Under the pieces are notes generated by a model. It had not been told where the DNA came from. It ran no database searches and saw only the letters and a program-made list of their open reading frames with translations. Shown piece by piece: positions 37,876-47,555 of a DNA stretch of 64,000 nt. The stretch is from Arthrobacter sp. Soil782 (GTDB taxonomy: Bacteria; Actinomycetota; Actinomycetes; Actinomycetales; Micrococcaceae), in the NCBI RefSeq assembly GCF_001428435.1, contig NZ_LMSO01000009.1:330086-394085 (forward strand), given 5' to 3'. Position numbers and translations under genes: made by a program. How positions within the stretch are numbered: position 1 is the stretch's first letter; each line of letters opens with the position of its first letter.

Positions 37876-38913
37876 TTAGCTCAGGCGGGCGTAGCTCTCC
37901 CACTTGTGGGCCTGGTGCTCGCCGTCAACCACACGGATGGTGCCCGACTTCGAGCGCATCACGATCGACTGGGTAAGCACCTTGCCGCCGGAGTAGCGGA
38001 CGCCGCGCACCAGGTCGCCGTCGGTGATGCCGGTCGCTGCGAAGTAGCAGTTGTCGCTGGTGACCAGGTCATTGGTGGAGAGAACGCGCTCAAGGTCGTG
38101 GCCGGCGTCGAGCGCTTTCTGCTTCTCTTCATCGCTGGTGGGCCACAACCGGCCCTGGATCACACCGCCAAGGGACTTGATGGCACACGCAGCAACGATG
38201 CCCTCCGGTGTGCCGCCAATGCCCATGAGCGCGTCGATGTCAGTGCCTTCACGGGCAGCCGCGATTGCTCCAGCGACGTCGCCGTCCATCAGGAACCGGG
38301 TGCGGGCACCGGCGTCGCGGATCTCCTGTACCAGCGGACGGTGACGGTCGCGGTCAAGGATCATGACGTTGATCTGGTTGACCTTTTTGCCCTTGGCCTT
38401 GGCAATCAGGTGCAGGTTCTGCTTCACGGGTAGGCGAAGGTCAACCATGTCCGCAGCTTCGGGACCGGTGACCAGCTTCTCCATGTAGAAGACGGCTGAC
38501 GGATCAAACATGGTGCCGCGCTCAGCTACAGCCAGAACGGCGAGCGCATTGTTGATGCCCAGCGCCGTCAGGCGGGTGCCGTCGATCGGGTCCACCGCGA
38601 CATCGCACTCGGGGCCACTGCCGTCGCCGACCCGCTCACCGTTGTAGAGCATCGGCGCTTCGTCCTTTTCGCCCTCACCGATGACCACAACGCCGTTGAA
38701 GTGGACGGTCGAGAGGAGCGAGCGCATGGCGTCAACGGCAGCGCCGTCAGCCTTGTTCTTGTCGCCGAAACCGACCCAGTGTCCGCCGGCAATGGCTGCG
38801 GCTTCGGTAACACGCACCAACTCCAGGGCGAGGTTGCGGTCCGGCTCGTCATCCCCCACTGCGAGAGCCGGGGAAAGGGTGGAATACTGCGCGTTCTTTG
38901 CGGTGTCGGACAC
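37876..38913 (-). CDS. glpX: Class II fructose-1,6-bisphosphatase
   Basis: The gluconeogenic phosphatase of actinobacteria. The 345-residue protein shows the GlpX pattern: GFGDKNKADGAAVDAMR, VVVIGEGEKDEAPML (metal-binding Glu), CDVAVDPIDGTRLTA (the DPIDGT lithium-sensitive phosphatase motif) and MGIGGTPEGIVAACAI. The GTG at 38913 has GATGAGG 6 nt upstream. It is divergent from the DUF4245 gene, and fumC lies nearby on the opposite strand. From memory, glpX, DUF4245 and fumarase cluster in mycobacteria too (Rv1098c-Rv1100). Confidence 0.95.
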   Translation of the reverse strand: MSDTAKNAQYSTLSPALAVGDDEPDRNLALELVRVTEAAAIAGGHWVGFGDKNKADGAAVDAMRSLLSTVHFNGVVVIGEGEKDEAPMLYNGERVGDGSGPECDVAVDPIDGTRLTALGINNALAVLAVAERGTMFDPSAVFYMEKLVTGPEAADMVDLRLPVKQNLHLIAKAKGKKVNQINVMILDRDRHRPLVQEIRDAGARTRFLMDGDVAGAIAAAREGTDIDALMGIGGTPEGIVAACAIKSLGGVIQGRLWPTSDEEKQKALDAGHDLERVLSTNDLVTSDNCYFAATGITDGDLVRGVRYSGGKVLTQSIVMRSKSGTIRVVDGEHQAHKWESYARLS

Positions 38914-39016
38914 GTTTACCTCATCGTTGAATTAGCGGTTCCTCTTCGGCAATCATAGTGCGGCTCTGCGCTGCGGCCATTTTCGTGACGGATGCGGCGT
39001 GAGGGACAATGGAGGA

Positions 39017-39604
39017 GTGAGCAATACCCAGGAAAACCAGCAGGAGGCACCGGCAACCCCGGTACTCACGGCCAAGCAGGCAAAGCGCGCCAACGCGTCA
39101 TCCATCGGCATGTTCATCGCCACCGCCGTCACCCTTGCACTGGTGCTCTTCGTGGTCCTGCTCAACCCAACGCACACGGCCGAGACCTACACGCGGGACA
39201 TCGACGTCGCTACCGTAGCCTCCCAGGCGGAAGACGCCGCCGGTTACGAGCCGGCCGCCGCTGTTCTCCCGGACGGTTGGACCTCCAACTACGCACGTTG
39301 GACGGGATCCGCATCCGACGGCGTCGCTTTCTGGGAAGTGGGCTATCTCACCCCCGACCGCGAGTTCATCCAGGTCACACAGACCAACAACTCCAACCCC
39401 ACCTGGTTCTCCCAGCGCCTTGAGGACGCGCAGCCTTCGGGACAACGCGTGATCGACGGCGTCACGTGGGAACTGCTGGACAGCACCTCCGGCGATGTCT
39501 TCCTCACTACCGAACAGGACGGCTTCACGCTCATCCTGAACGGGACCGCGGATCTGGCGCAGTTCGACGTTCTCGGCAGCGCAGTGCTTGAGGACCTGAG
39601 CTAG
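39017..39604 (+). CDS. DUF4245 family membrane-anchored protein
   Basis: The 195-residue protein has a Gln/Glu-rich lead, one membrane segment near 32-52 (MFIATAVTLALVLFVVLLNP) and an outward domain with YEPAAAVLPDGWTSNYARW. VAFWEVGYLTPDREFIQV and VTWELLDSTSGDVFLTTE lie in the same domain. The role is unknown. The GTG at 39017 is preferred: GACAAT lies 6 nt upstream, while GGAGGA directly abuts the start. A GTG at 38999 is the alternative. Gene order places it between glpX (divergent) and the carbonic anhydrase gene 57 nt downstream. Confidence 0.85.
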   Translation: MSNTQENQQEAPATPVLTAKQAKRANASSIGMFIATAVTLALVLFVVLLNPTHTAETYTRDIDVATVASQAEDAAGYEPAAAVLPDGWTSNYARWTGSASDGVAFWEVGYLTPDREFIQVTQTNNSNPTWFSQRLEDAQPSGQRVIDGVTWELLDSTSGDVFLTTEQDGFTLILNGTADLAQFDVLGSAVLEDLS

Positions 39605-39649
39605 CCCTCAACGTAAAGTCACCAACCAGGTTCCGAAGCGCAATAGCAG

Positions 39650-39655
39650 TAGAGT
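39650..39655 (+). promoter_or_regulatory. -10 element of leaderless carbonic anhydrase gene
   Basis: TAGAGT, 6 nt, then GTG at 39662; no Shine-Dalgarno. Confidence 0.5.
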
Positions 39656-39661
39656 AAAGCC

Positions 39662-40276
39662 GTGACCAAGCAACTGACTCCCGCTGAAGCCTGGCAGAAA
39701 CTGCGTGATGGAAATGCACGGTTCATTTCCTCGTCGTCGTCCCACCCCAACCAGGATGCGTCCCGCCGCACGTCGCTGGTGAACACCCAGGATCCCTTTG
39801 CCGTCATCTTCGGCTGCTCGGATTCCCGCCTGGCTGCCGAGATCATTTTCGACGTCGGACTCGGAGATATTTTTGTGGTCCGGACGGCAGGACAGGTGAT
39901 CGACGACGCCGTCCTCGGCTCGCTTGAATACGGTGTGGGCGTCCTCAATGTGCCGCTGATTGTTGTCCTTGGACATGACTCCTGCGGCGCTGTCACCGCA
40001 ACGGCGAACGCCATTGACTCCGGCACCATGCCCGTAGGCTTCCTCCGCGACCTCGTTGAACGCATCACTCCCTCGGTGCTCACCTCACGGCGCAACGGAG
40101 ATCACGAGATCAACGACGCCGTGGAAGAACATATCCGGCAAACCGCACAGCGCCTGGTTGACTCGTCGCGCGTCATCGCGAGCGCCGTCGAAAAGGGGTC
40201 CACCGCCGTCGTCGGCGTCACCTATCATCTGGATGAAGGCAAGGCCGACCTCGTTTCGGAACTGGGCGCCCTCTGA
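39662..40276 (+). CDS. Beta-class carbonic anhydrase
   Basis: Hydrates CO2 to bicarbonate at a zinc site. The 204-residue protein carries the complete beta-class set: VIFGCSDSRLAAE (zinc Cys and the Asp-Arg dyad), DIFVVRTAGQVI and VVLGHDSCGAVTA (zinc His and Cys). AWQKLRDGNARF at the N-terminus is typical too. Bicarbonate made here could feed PurK and carboxylases. fumC begins about 36 nt downstream. Confidence 0.94.
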   Translation: MTKQLTPAEAWQKLRDGNARFISSSSSHPNQDASRRTSLVNTQDPFAVIFGCSDSRLAAEIIFDVGLGDIFVVRTAGQVIDDAVLGSLEYGVGVLNVPLIVVLGHDSCGAVTATANAIDSGTMPVGFLRDLVERITPSVLTSRRNGDHEINDAVEEHIRQTAQRLVDSSRVIASAVEKGSTAVVGVTYHLDEGKADLVSELGAL

Positions 40277-40312
40277 TTTGTGGGGCTCAGCGCCACAGGC
40301 GAGAATTGGCGC

Positions 40313-41740
40313 ATGACAATTGATTCCCAGGACAACGTCGATTACCGCATTGAACACGACACCATGGGCGAGGTTCGGGTTCCTGCCAACGCCCTCTACC
40401 GCGCGCAGACGCAGCGTGCCGTAGAGAACTTCCCGATCTCCGGCAAGACGCTGGAGCGGACGCACATCGAAGCCCTGGCACGGATCAAGAAAGCGGCAGC
40501 AACTGCCAATGCCGAGCTGGGTGTGCTCGATGACGAGCTCGCACGCGCCATCGAAGCCGCAGCGGACCAGGTTGCGTCAGGAAAGTACGACGGCGACTTC
40601 CCCATCGATGTGTTCCAGACCGGATCCGGCACCTCGTCGAACATGAACACCAACGAGGTACTGGCCGAACTCGCAACCCGCGCATTGAAGGACGGCGGAA
40701 GCGACAAGGTGGTGCACCCCAATGACCACGTGAACGCGTCACAGTCCTCCAACGACGTCTTCCCGACCTCCGTCCACGTCGCCGCAACCTCGGCACTGAT
40801 CAATGACCTGATCCCGGCGCTTGAGTACCTGGCGGAGTCGCTTGAGCGGAAGGCGGAGGAGTTCAAGGGCGTCGTGAAGTCGGGCCGCACACACCTCATG
40901 GACGCCACCCCGGTCACGCTCGGACAGGAATTCGGCGGCTACGCCGCGCAGGTCCGCTACGGCGTCGAACGCATCAACGCTTCGCTCCCCCGGGTTGCCG
41001 AGGTGCCACTGGGAGGCACTGCCGTCGGAACCGGCATCAATACCCCGGCCGGTTTCTCTGCCCGTGTGATCGAACTGCTCGCCCAGGACACCGGCTTGCC
41101 GCTCACCGAAGCCCGCAACCACTTCGAGGCGCAGGCCAACCGGGACGGGCTCGTGGAGGCGTCCGGTCAACTGCGGAACATCGCTTACTCGTTCATGAAG
41201 ATCAACAATGATCTGCGCTGGATGGGCTCAGGACCGAACACCGGGCTCGGCGAGATCGCCATCCCCGACCTGCAGCCGGGCTCCTCCATCATGCCGGGCA
41301 AGGTCAACCCGGTGATCTGCGAGGCAGCCATCATGGTCGCAGCCCAGGTGATCGGCAATGACACCACCATTGCGCTGTCCTCGACCAACGGTGCATTCGA
41401 GCTCAACGTCGGTATTCCCGTGATGGCCGCCAACCTGCTCGAGTCCACCCGCCTGCTCGCCAACACCAGCCGGGTGATGGCAGACAAGATGATCGACGGA
41501 CTCACCGCCAATGAAGAACGTGCACGCTTCCTCGCGGAAGCATCGCCGTCGATCGTGACGCCGCTGAACAAGTACATCGGCTATGAGAACGCGGCGAAAA
41601 TTGCCAAGAAGGCCGTGGCCGAGGGGCTCACAGTCCGGGAGGCCGTCGTCGCGCTCGGGTATGTGGATCGCGGTGAGCTGACGGAAGCGCAGCTGGACGA
41701 GGCACTCGACGTGCTGTCCATGACGCGCCCGCCGCAGTAA
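40313..41740 (+). CDS. fumC: Class II fumarate hydratase
   Basis: TCA-cycle enzyme interconverting fumarate and malate, iron-independent. The ATG at 40313 gives 475 residues; an upstream TTG-type start would add 11 residues without conservation. [47 protein letters not shown] (catalytic region) and [17 protein letters not shown] (superfamily signature with the catalytic Ser) are all present. It is followed by a very strong bidirectional terminator. Confidence 0.96.
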   Translation: MTIDSQDNVDYRIEHDTMGEVRVPANALYRAQTQRAVENFPISGKTLERTHIEALARIKKAAATANAELGVLDDELARAIEAAADQVASGKYDGDFPIDVFQTGSGTSSNMNTNEVLAELATRALKDGGSDKVVHPNDHVNASQSSNDVFPTSVHVAATSALINDLIPALEYLAESLERKAEEFKGVVKSGRTHLMDATPVTLGQEFGGYAAQVRYGVERINASLPRVAEVPLGGTAVGTGINTPAGFSARVIELLAQDTGLPLTEARNHFEAQANRDGLVEASGQLRNIAYSFMKINNDLRWMGSGPNTGLGEIAIPDLQPGSSIMPGKVNPVICEAAIMVAAQVIGNDTTIALSSTNGAFELNVGIPVMAANLLESTRLLANTSRVMADKMIDGLTANEERARFLAEASPSIVTPLNKYIGYENAAKIAKKAVAEGLTVREAVVALGYVDRGELTEAQLDEALDVLSMTRPPQ

Positions 41741-41769
41741 GCACGCGCACACCAAAGTAACCAGCATAA

Positions 41770-41819
41770 AAAAGCGAGGGTCCCTCATGGATGGAAATCC
41801 ATGAGGGACCCTCGCTTTT
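41770..41819. terminator. Bidirectional rho-independent terminator after fumC
   Basis: A perfect 23-bp stem around a GGAA tetraloop (left arm 41770-41792, right arm 41797-41819), with A-run and T-run at its two ends. It serves fumC on the plus strand and, 25 nt beyond its stop codon, the pectinase gene on the minus strand. Confidence 0.93.
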
Positions 41820-41844
41820 CAGGTTCCCGAACGCCCGTGAGGGG

Positions 41845-44800
41845 TTAGCGGGGCGGGCCCACCACCTTGAGGCGATCCCAACCCAGCAGCTCATCCCCCG
41901 AGGTGTGCACCACCAGACGGTTGTCTCCCGGCCGGGTGTTCTCCGGCGTCGTCACGGTGACTGCGCCGTCGTTGACCAGGTGCCACCCAAGCGAAATCTC
42001 ACCGAGGTAGACGTGCACCCATCCCTCTGCAGCCAGGTTCGAAATCACAACCTCTGAAGCTCCACGGGGGAACTTCTGTTTCGCCAGGCCCAGATCCAGC
42101 TGGTTTTCGTCGGTCAGCGAGTCCTTCACCGGAGCGTCCGGCGTGAAGGACGGCTTGACGAACTCGCCGGGAGCCGGCTCCTCACCGGTGTACGCGATGC
42201 TCGGCGCCTTCGGCTGCTCCATACCCTCGCCCAGGAAGTACGAGGTGTGCGGAGGCTGGTTGTAGGCGGTGTTCTGCCAGGCAACCCCAAGGCGGTAGAC
42301 CGGATCGGACTGCAGGGTGCGCAGCCGGTGGTTCGTGACGTTCACCGTGGTGGCGATGCGCAGGGCGGTCGAATCGTCGGTACGGGTGACGATCTCCTCG
42401 CGCCAGTCACCGAACAGGTCCGCCTGGAGAGCCGGCGTGCCCTTGGTGTCGTTGTTCGTCAGCGTTCCCTCAGCACGGTAGAGCACGTCCTCGGAACTGG
42501 TTTCGACGTTCCACTTCGAGATGGTAGGCACGCCGGTCCGGGTTTCTTCGGTCCAGTCGTGGTCGGTGATTTCCCGCAGGAGGTCTCCGTCCCACCAGGT
42601 GAGGAAGTTCGCTGCCGGAATCTGCTCGGAAATCAGTTCGCCGTCGCTTGCGCGCAGCTGACCCACCGGTGAGTTCCAGGCGGCGTCGCCGCCGACAGCC
42701 CAACCTTCAGCACCTGGGTGCCGCGGGTCAATGTCCGCCATGGCCGCTCGTCCGGTGTCCCGGGTTGCCGGAATGGACCAAAGCACTTCACCGGTCGCGG
42801 CGTCACGGAAGGTAGCACCCTTGTTGCCGGAAGCACCCATGTCCTCGTGTGCCGCGAAGACCTCGAGTCCTTCCCGCGCCGGATCGAAGTCCGAAACGTG
42901 GAGTGAATCGCCGTGGCCGAGGCCGGTGTTGTAGAGCGCCCTGCCGTCGTCGTCTATGGTCATGGACCCGAAGATGATCTCGTCCTTCTGGTCATTGTCG
43001 ACGTCCGCCACCGAGAACTGGTGGTTGCCCTGACCCCTGTACTCGTCGCCAGACTCGTTCGAGTCGAAGGTCCACCGTGAGGTGAGTGATGTGCCGTCGA
43101 AGTCATAGGCTGCAATCACCGTGCGCGTGTAGTAGCCGCGGCTGAAGACCAGGCTCGGCTTCTCGCCGTCCAGGTAGGCCACTCCGGCCAGGAACCGGTC
43201 AACGCGGTTGCCGTAGCCGTCGCCCCACGCACCAACATCTCCACGGGCCGGGATGTAGTCGGCGGTGTCTACCGCCGCACCCGTTGCTCCGGAGAAGACC
43301 GTCAAGAATTCGGGACCATCCAGCACATACCCGCCGGAGTTACGGTAGTCGGCACGGGCATCGCCAATGACTGCACCCGTGCCGTCGACCGTTCCGTCAG
43401 CCGTCTTCAGCGTGACTTCGGCTGTGCCGTCGCCGTCGAGGTCAAAGACCTGGAACTGCGTGTAGTGGGCGCCGGCACGGATGTTCTTGCCGAGGTCGAT
43501 GCGCCAGAGGCGGGTACCGTCCAGCTCATAGGCATCCACATAGACATTGCCCGTGTAGCCGCCCTTCGAGTTGTCCTGGGAGTTGGTCGGATCCCACTTG
43601 AGCACGATCTCGTACTGGCCGTCACCGTCCAGGTCACCGATCGATGCGTCGTTGGCACGGTAGCTGTAGGGCTGGCCGTCCTTGGTGTAGGCATCGGCCG
43701 GCTTGTCCAGCGGAATGTCCAGGGTCTGGGAATCCCACACCGTGAAGTCCTCCGTGGCCCAGCGCTCGGTGCCGTTCACCACGGTGCTGATGCGGTAGGT
43801 CGCATCAGCAGCACCCTCGGCGTCGAGCAGGTTGGTGCTGGAGACGACCGGTTCGGTGGTGATCCGCTCACCGTCGCGGTAGACGTGGAATCCGATTTCC
43901 TCGGGATCCAGGCCGAGCATGCGCCACCCAACGTAGACCCCCTCTTCGGAAGCAACGGCTACCGGCGATCGGTCAAGGCGCTCTGCCTGCCGTACCAGCG
44001 TGGTCACGGCCGGGGAGGTGACGGTCTCGGACTTTTCCGACACGCCGCCGGCATTGACGGCTGCCACTGCATAGACGTACTCAACAGTGGTCAGAACGTC
44101 GGTGTCCGTGTAGGTGGGCTTATCGGCCCGGCCGATGAGTTCGAACTCACCGACAGAACCGTCAGCCAGCGGATCGGCCCGGAACACCTGGTAGAAGAGA
44201 GCACCTTCCGAGGGCTTCCAATTGAGCGTTACGTCGTTCTTGTTCACGTCACCGAGCGCCAGTCCGGTGGGAACCGGCGCCTTTGCTACGTCCGGGTCCA
44301 CCGTAGTGAGCTCGAGCGCGTTCGACGGAACCGATTCTGCTCCCGCAGCATCCAGCGCAACAACGGTGTAGGTGTACTCAAGGCCGATATCAGCGGTGGT
44401 GTCCACGAAGGACGTTCCATCGACATCGCCGAGCGCCTCCGCTTCAGTAGCTCCAGCGGACTGGCGGTATACACGGTAGCCAGCGGCGTCGTCGTTCCCT
44501 GTCCAGCTCAGCGAAACGGCAACGTCGCTGCCATCGATTTGAACGTCGTCGGCCGCCAGCTCATTCGGCGCCAGCAGCAACGGAGTGATTTCCAGACCGT
44601 TGAACCAGCCTCCGGCCTTGATGTTGATCTGGCCGTCCGTCACCAGTACGGGCTGCAGAATCCTGTCCGCAATGGTGCCGCGACCGGCGTTGGAGGAACC
44701 ATAGTCCTTGCCCTCCGACTGAAGTGCCAACCGCCCGCTACCGAGCGGGTCACCGTAGTACGCCTTGAGCGCATAGGAGCCGTTGGGAACATCGATGACG

Positions 44801-47319
44801 AGCTCGTGCTTTGCCGCGTCCGGCAGCAGGAAGTCCCGCTGGAGCGCGGTGGGTACGGGATCGAACCCGGTACCGCGATCACGACCGCTGAGACCCTCAG
44901 TAGACAGGAAGCCGTAGCCGATTTCCGGTGTGTAGAGGCTCGTATTGTCCAGCGCGGTATAGCCGTCCATGACGGGGTTGCCGGCAAGCTGCAGATCGAA
45001 CTTGTACAGCGGCGCCTTGGTGGTGATGCGGACAGCGTCCGACGGCGCCGAGTCACCTCGCCCGTTCACTGCGGCAACACGGAGGTCGTAGGACACCCCT
45101 TCCTTAAGACCCGTTACGTTGGCAAGCGGGACTGTGGAGGTGGTGACCAGAGCGTACGCATCATCTCCGGCGTCGGCCTTCTTCGCAAAGACCTTATAGA
45201 TGTCAGCGCCCTCGACCGCATCCCAGGTGAGCTGTGCACCGGCGTTCGAGATACTGCCGGCAACCAGCCCCGCCGGCGCTGCAGGCACTTCGGCGGGCGG
45301 CTCTGCCGCTTCAACCTCGGCGGCGAGCGGGATGTCCAGCTTGGCGACGTCGGACGCAACCAGCCGGGCCATCTGGATGGCCCCGTACTCCTGGAAGTGC
45401 GTGTCATCAGTGGTTCCGTTCGGCCGGCCCGGGTAGACACCGGCCGGAACGTGCAGGAACACCGACTTCGCCGCTTCCGGACCGATCTCGGTCAAGTAGG
45501 CCCGGCTCGAGGCGGAGAGGTCAACCAGCGGGGTTCCCGTGTCCGCCGCGATACGCGTTGCTGCGTCCACGTACTCCGGAAAGGACACGTTGGCCTCGCC
45601 CGTCTCGGTGTTGTAGGAACGGCGGGAGACCGGCGTCACGATGACCGGCGTTGCACCGCGCTGGGTGGCTCCGTCCACGAAAGTACGCAGGTACTCGTAG
45701 TAGTCGCCCGGAGCGGCCCAGCGGTCATCCACGCCGTAGCTGTTGTCGTTATGGCCAAACTGGACGAAGAGGTAGTCGCCCGGCTTGATGTTGAGCAGCA
45801 CCTCGTCGAGGCGGCCCTGGCTGATGAAGTTCTTGGAACTGCGCCCGCCGATGGCCTTGTTCTCGACCGTCACCTCATCCGAGAGGAAGCGGTCGATCAT
45901 CTGGCCCCAACCGGCCTGCGGCGCGTAACCGGAGGTGTAGGTCTGGACGGTGGAGTCGCCGGTGATCCAGGCGGTCGGCTGCGGGCCGGCCTCCAGTGGA
46001 GTCTGCCGGGTCAGCACCAGCGAATTCAGGTTCGCTGCGGTCCCTGCGAACTCGAGGTTCAGCTGGCCATCCACCACTGCGATGTCGAAGGCCATTTCGA
46101 GGTACTCACCGGCCGCCTTCGCGGTCGGCTGCACCTTGGCCATCTGCTCGGCCGTGATCGCGATATCGGTTGCGCCCTCGGTGTCACCGGCAATCAGGTT
46201 GGCCGTGTAGTTGCCATTCGGCAGGTCAACCACAAGTTCGGTGTCGCCGACGGTGACGAAGTCGGAGCGCGTGGCGTCCTCCGTACCGCGGTCGGTGGCG
46301 GAAACCTGGGACACGTCTACGAAGCCTGCGCGTTTCTCTGCGGTGTAGGCCGTCGTTTCATCGATCCGGACGGCGCCCGGCGCGGTTTCTCCGTTGCCCA
46401 GATCCAGCGACAGCACGCCGTCCCCGGGAAGCGCCGGTGCGTCGGTGCTCAGACTGGAGGCAGCCGCGGCCGACGACGGCGAGAGACCGTCAGCGCCGCG
46501 CGCCTGCACCTTGTAGTAGTGAACCTTCGTCGTGTCGACGGGGTCGGTCAGGTAAACAGTCCGCTCACCGGTTTCCGCAACCTTCGTGTAGGGACCGTCG
46601 ACTGCGTCAGCCCGGGAGACAACGTAGGCCGTGGCTCCGCTGACTTCATTCCAGCGCAGGGTCACCGCCTCGGATGTTACATGGGACATACGCACGGACT
46701 GCGGCGCGGCCAGGGTTGAGACCGGCTCTTCCGGCTCGGGTTCAGGTTCAGGTGCTGGTGTTGCTTCAACCTCCGTGATGACGACGCCGTTGACGTAGGC
46801 GCCGGCTCCTTCGCCGGTGAAATCCATGGTGAGCTGACCATCTTCAACGGTGGTCTGCCACGTTTGCTCAGCTACGGAGCGGCGCGCCTGGATGGTTCCG
46901 GCTGCCGTGCCTTCGAGCGCGACAGTTGTATTGGTGGTGCCACCGTTGACGAGCTGATCGCCTGAGATGACCCGAACACTGTAGGAGCCGTTCGGGACAT
47001 CGGCGACGAAGCCCCAGGCGGTTGCGAGCACAAAGTCATTCGCGACCGGGTCCGGGACAGTTGGGGTCCGAAGCCGTGAGATGGGATTAACTCCGTTGAC
47101 CGGAACGATGCCGTAGCCGGCTTCCGCCGAGTAGCGGTTACTTTCAGCGACTCCGATCCAGCCCTCCCCGACGGGGCTGTCGCTGGTACCGAAGTCGAAT
47201 GAGCGGGTCAGCGGCTCCTCTGCCGCCAGGGCAGGCGTCGTCGCTGTACAGAGACCGACAATGGCGGCCCCTGCTATCAGGGCGCGCGCAGAATGCGGAC
47301 GCGAATTTTCGAGGGTCAT
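41845..47319 (-). CDS. Secreted bifunctional rhamnogalacturonan acetylesterase / PL11 rhamnogalacturonan lyase
   Basis: Breaks down the rhamnogalacturonan I backbone of pectin outside the cell. From the ATG at 47319 it has 1824 residues with a signal peptide (cut after ATTPALA). Order: carbohydrate-binding-like module about 35-195 (FDFGTSDSPVGEGW); Fn3 about 203-290; a second such module about 300-440; SGNH esterase about 445-665 with GDSTVQTY, AIGGRSSKNF, FGHNDNSYG and DDTHFQEYGA; Fn3; a third module about 770-915; two Fn3; PL11 lyase about 1105-1710 (VYVGWRMLGLDPEEIGFHVY, DLDGDGQYEIVLKWDPTN). A C-terminal beta domain ends the protein. No sortase motif is seen, so it is released. The AAAGG before the ATG is 9-10 nt away. 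An upstream in-frame extension has no signal-like start. Confidence 0.9.
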   Translation of the reverse strand: MTLENSRPHSARALIAGAAIVGLCTATTPALAAEEPLTRSFDFGTSDSPVGEGWIGVAESNRYSAEAGYGIVPVNGVNPISRLRTPTVPDPVANDFVLATAWGFVADVPNGSYSVRVISGDQLVNGGTTNTTVALEGTAAGTIQARRSVAEQTWQTTVEDGQLTMDFTGEGAGAYVNGVVITEVEATPAPEPEPEPEEPVSTLAAPQSVRMSHVTSEAVTLRWNEVSGATAYVVSRADAVDGPYTKVAETGERTVYLTDPVDTTKVHYYKVQARGADGLSPSSAAAASSLSTDAPALPGDGVLSLDLGNGETAPGAVRIDETTAYTAEKRAGFVDVSQVSATDRGTEDATRSDFVTVGDTELVVDLPNGNYTANLIAGDTEGATDIAITAEQMAKVQPTAKAAGEYLEMAFDIAVVDGQLNLEFAGTAANLNSLVLTRQTPLEAGPQPTAWITGDSTVQTYTSGYAPQAGWGQMIDRFLSDEVTVENKAIGGRSSKNFISQGRLDEVLLNIKPGDYLFVQFGHNDNSYGVDDRWAAPGDYYEYLRTFVDGATQRGATPVIVTPVSRRSYNTETGEANVSFPEYVDAATRIAADTGTPLVDLSASSRAYLTEIGPEAAKSVFLHVPAGVYPGRPNGTTDDTHFQEYGAIQMARLVASDVAKLDIPLAAEVEAAEPPAEVPAAPAGLVAGSISNAGAQLTWDAVEGADIYKVFAKKADAGDDAYALVTTSTVPLANVTGLKEGVSYDLRVAAVNGRGDSAPSDAVRITTKAPLYKFDLQLAGNPVMDGYTALDNTSLYTPEIGYGFLSTEGLSGRDRGTGFDPVPTALQRDFLLPDAAKHELVIDVPNGSYALKAYYGDPLGSGRLALQSEGKDYGSSNAGRGTIADRILQPVLVTDGQINIKAGGWFNGLEITPLLLAPNELAADDVQIDGSDVAVSLSWTGNDDAAGYRVYRQSAGATEAEALGDVDGTSFVDTTADIGLEYTYTVVALDAAGAESVPSNALELTTVDPDVAKAPVPTGLALGDVNKNDVTLNWKPSEGALFYQVFRADPLADGSVGEFELIGRADKPTYTDTDVLTTVEYVYAVAAVNAGGVSEKSETVTSPAVTTLVRQAERLDRSPVAVASEEGVYVGWRMLGLDPEEIGFHVYRDGERITTEPVVSSTNLLDAEGAADATYRISTVVNGTERWATEDFTVWDSQTLDIPLDKPADAYTKDGQPYSYRANDASIGDLDGDGQYEIVLKWDPTNSQDNSKGGYTGNVYVDAYELDGTRLWRIDLGKNIRAGAHYTQFQVFDLDGDGTAEVTLKTADGTVDGTGAVIGDARADYRNSGGYVLDGPEFLTVFSGATGAAVDTADYIPARGDVGAWGDGYGNRVDRFLAGVAYLDGEKPSLVFSRGYYTRTVIAAYDFDGTSLTSRWTFDSNESGDEYRGQGNHQFSVADVDNDQKDEIIFGSMTIDDDGRALYNTGLGHGDSLHVSDFDPAREGLEVFAAHEDMGASGNKGATFRDAATGEVLWSIPATRDTGRAAMADIDPRHPGAEGWAVGGDAAWNSPVGQLRASDGELISEQIPAANFLTWWDGDLLREITDHDWTEETRTGVPTISKWNVETSSEDVLYRAEGTLTNNDTKGTPALQADLFGDWREEIVTRTDDSTALRIATTVNVTNHRLRTLQSDPVYRLGVAWQNTAYNQPPHTSYFLGEGMEQPKAPSIAYTGEEPAPGEFVKPSFTPDAPVKDSLTDENQLDLGLAKQKFPRGASEVVISNLAAEGWVHVYLGEISLGWHLVNDGAVTVTTPENTRPGDNRLVVHTSGDELLGWDRLKVVGPPR

Positions 47320-47407
47320 GGCATCACACCTTTTAGTTCGACAGTGAAATATCGGTGGTTCTCGGGCCGCCCGAGAGATGCCCTGCGCACTACAGAGGCA
47401 CGGGCAA

Positions 47408-47419
47408 TGAAACGATTCA
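47408..47419. promoter_or_regulatory. LacI-type operator candidate upstream of the pectinase gene
   Basis: TGAAACGATTCA, one base from a perfect 12-bp palindrome of the TGAAACGTTTCA type bound by many LacI-family sugar repressors. It lies 89 nt before the pectinase ATG. No LacI gene is in the window. Confidence 0.45.
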
Positions 47420-47519
47420 CGGAGACCAATGAAAATCAGCCTAACCGTGAGAGCGGTCACATTCAAGAGTTCAGGCAATATTCAGGAAAGCGTTTCCCCA
47501 ATGTGACCTGCGAACTTAG

Positions 47520-47544
47520 TTGCACTTAGGTGTTGATAGTGCAA
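47520..47544. promoter_or_regulatory. Inverted repeat at the TetR gene start, probable autoregulatory operator
   Basis: TTGCACT and AGTGCAA form perfect 7-bp arms 11 bp apart, ending 11 nt before the likely GTG start of the TetR gene. A further AGTGCA half-site follows at 47565-47570. Confidence 0.55.
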
Positions 47545-47555
47545 AAATACACTTC

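Noticed and set aside
43465-46719. 1084-codon open frame on the plus strand opposite the pectinase
   Set aside because: It is fully antisense to a gene with clear domains, and its composition is the typical Arg/Gly/Val-rich shadow produced by GC-rich codon bias. No domain is visible.
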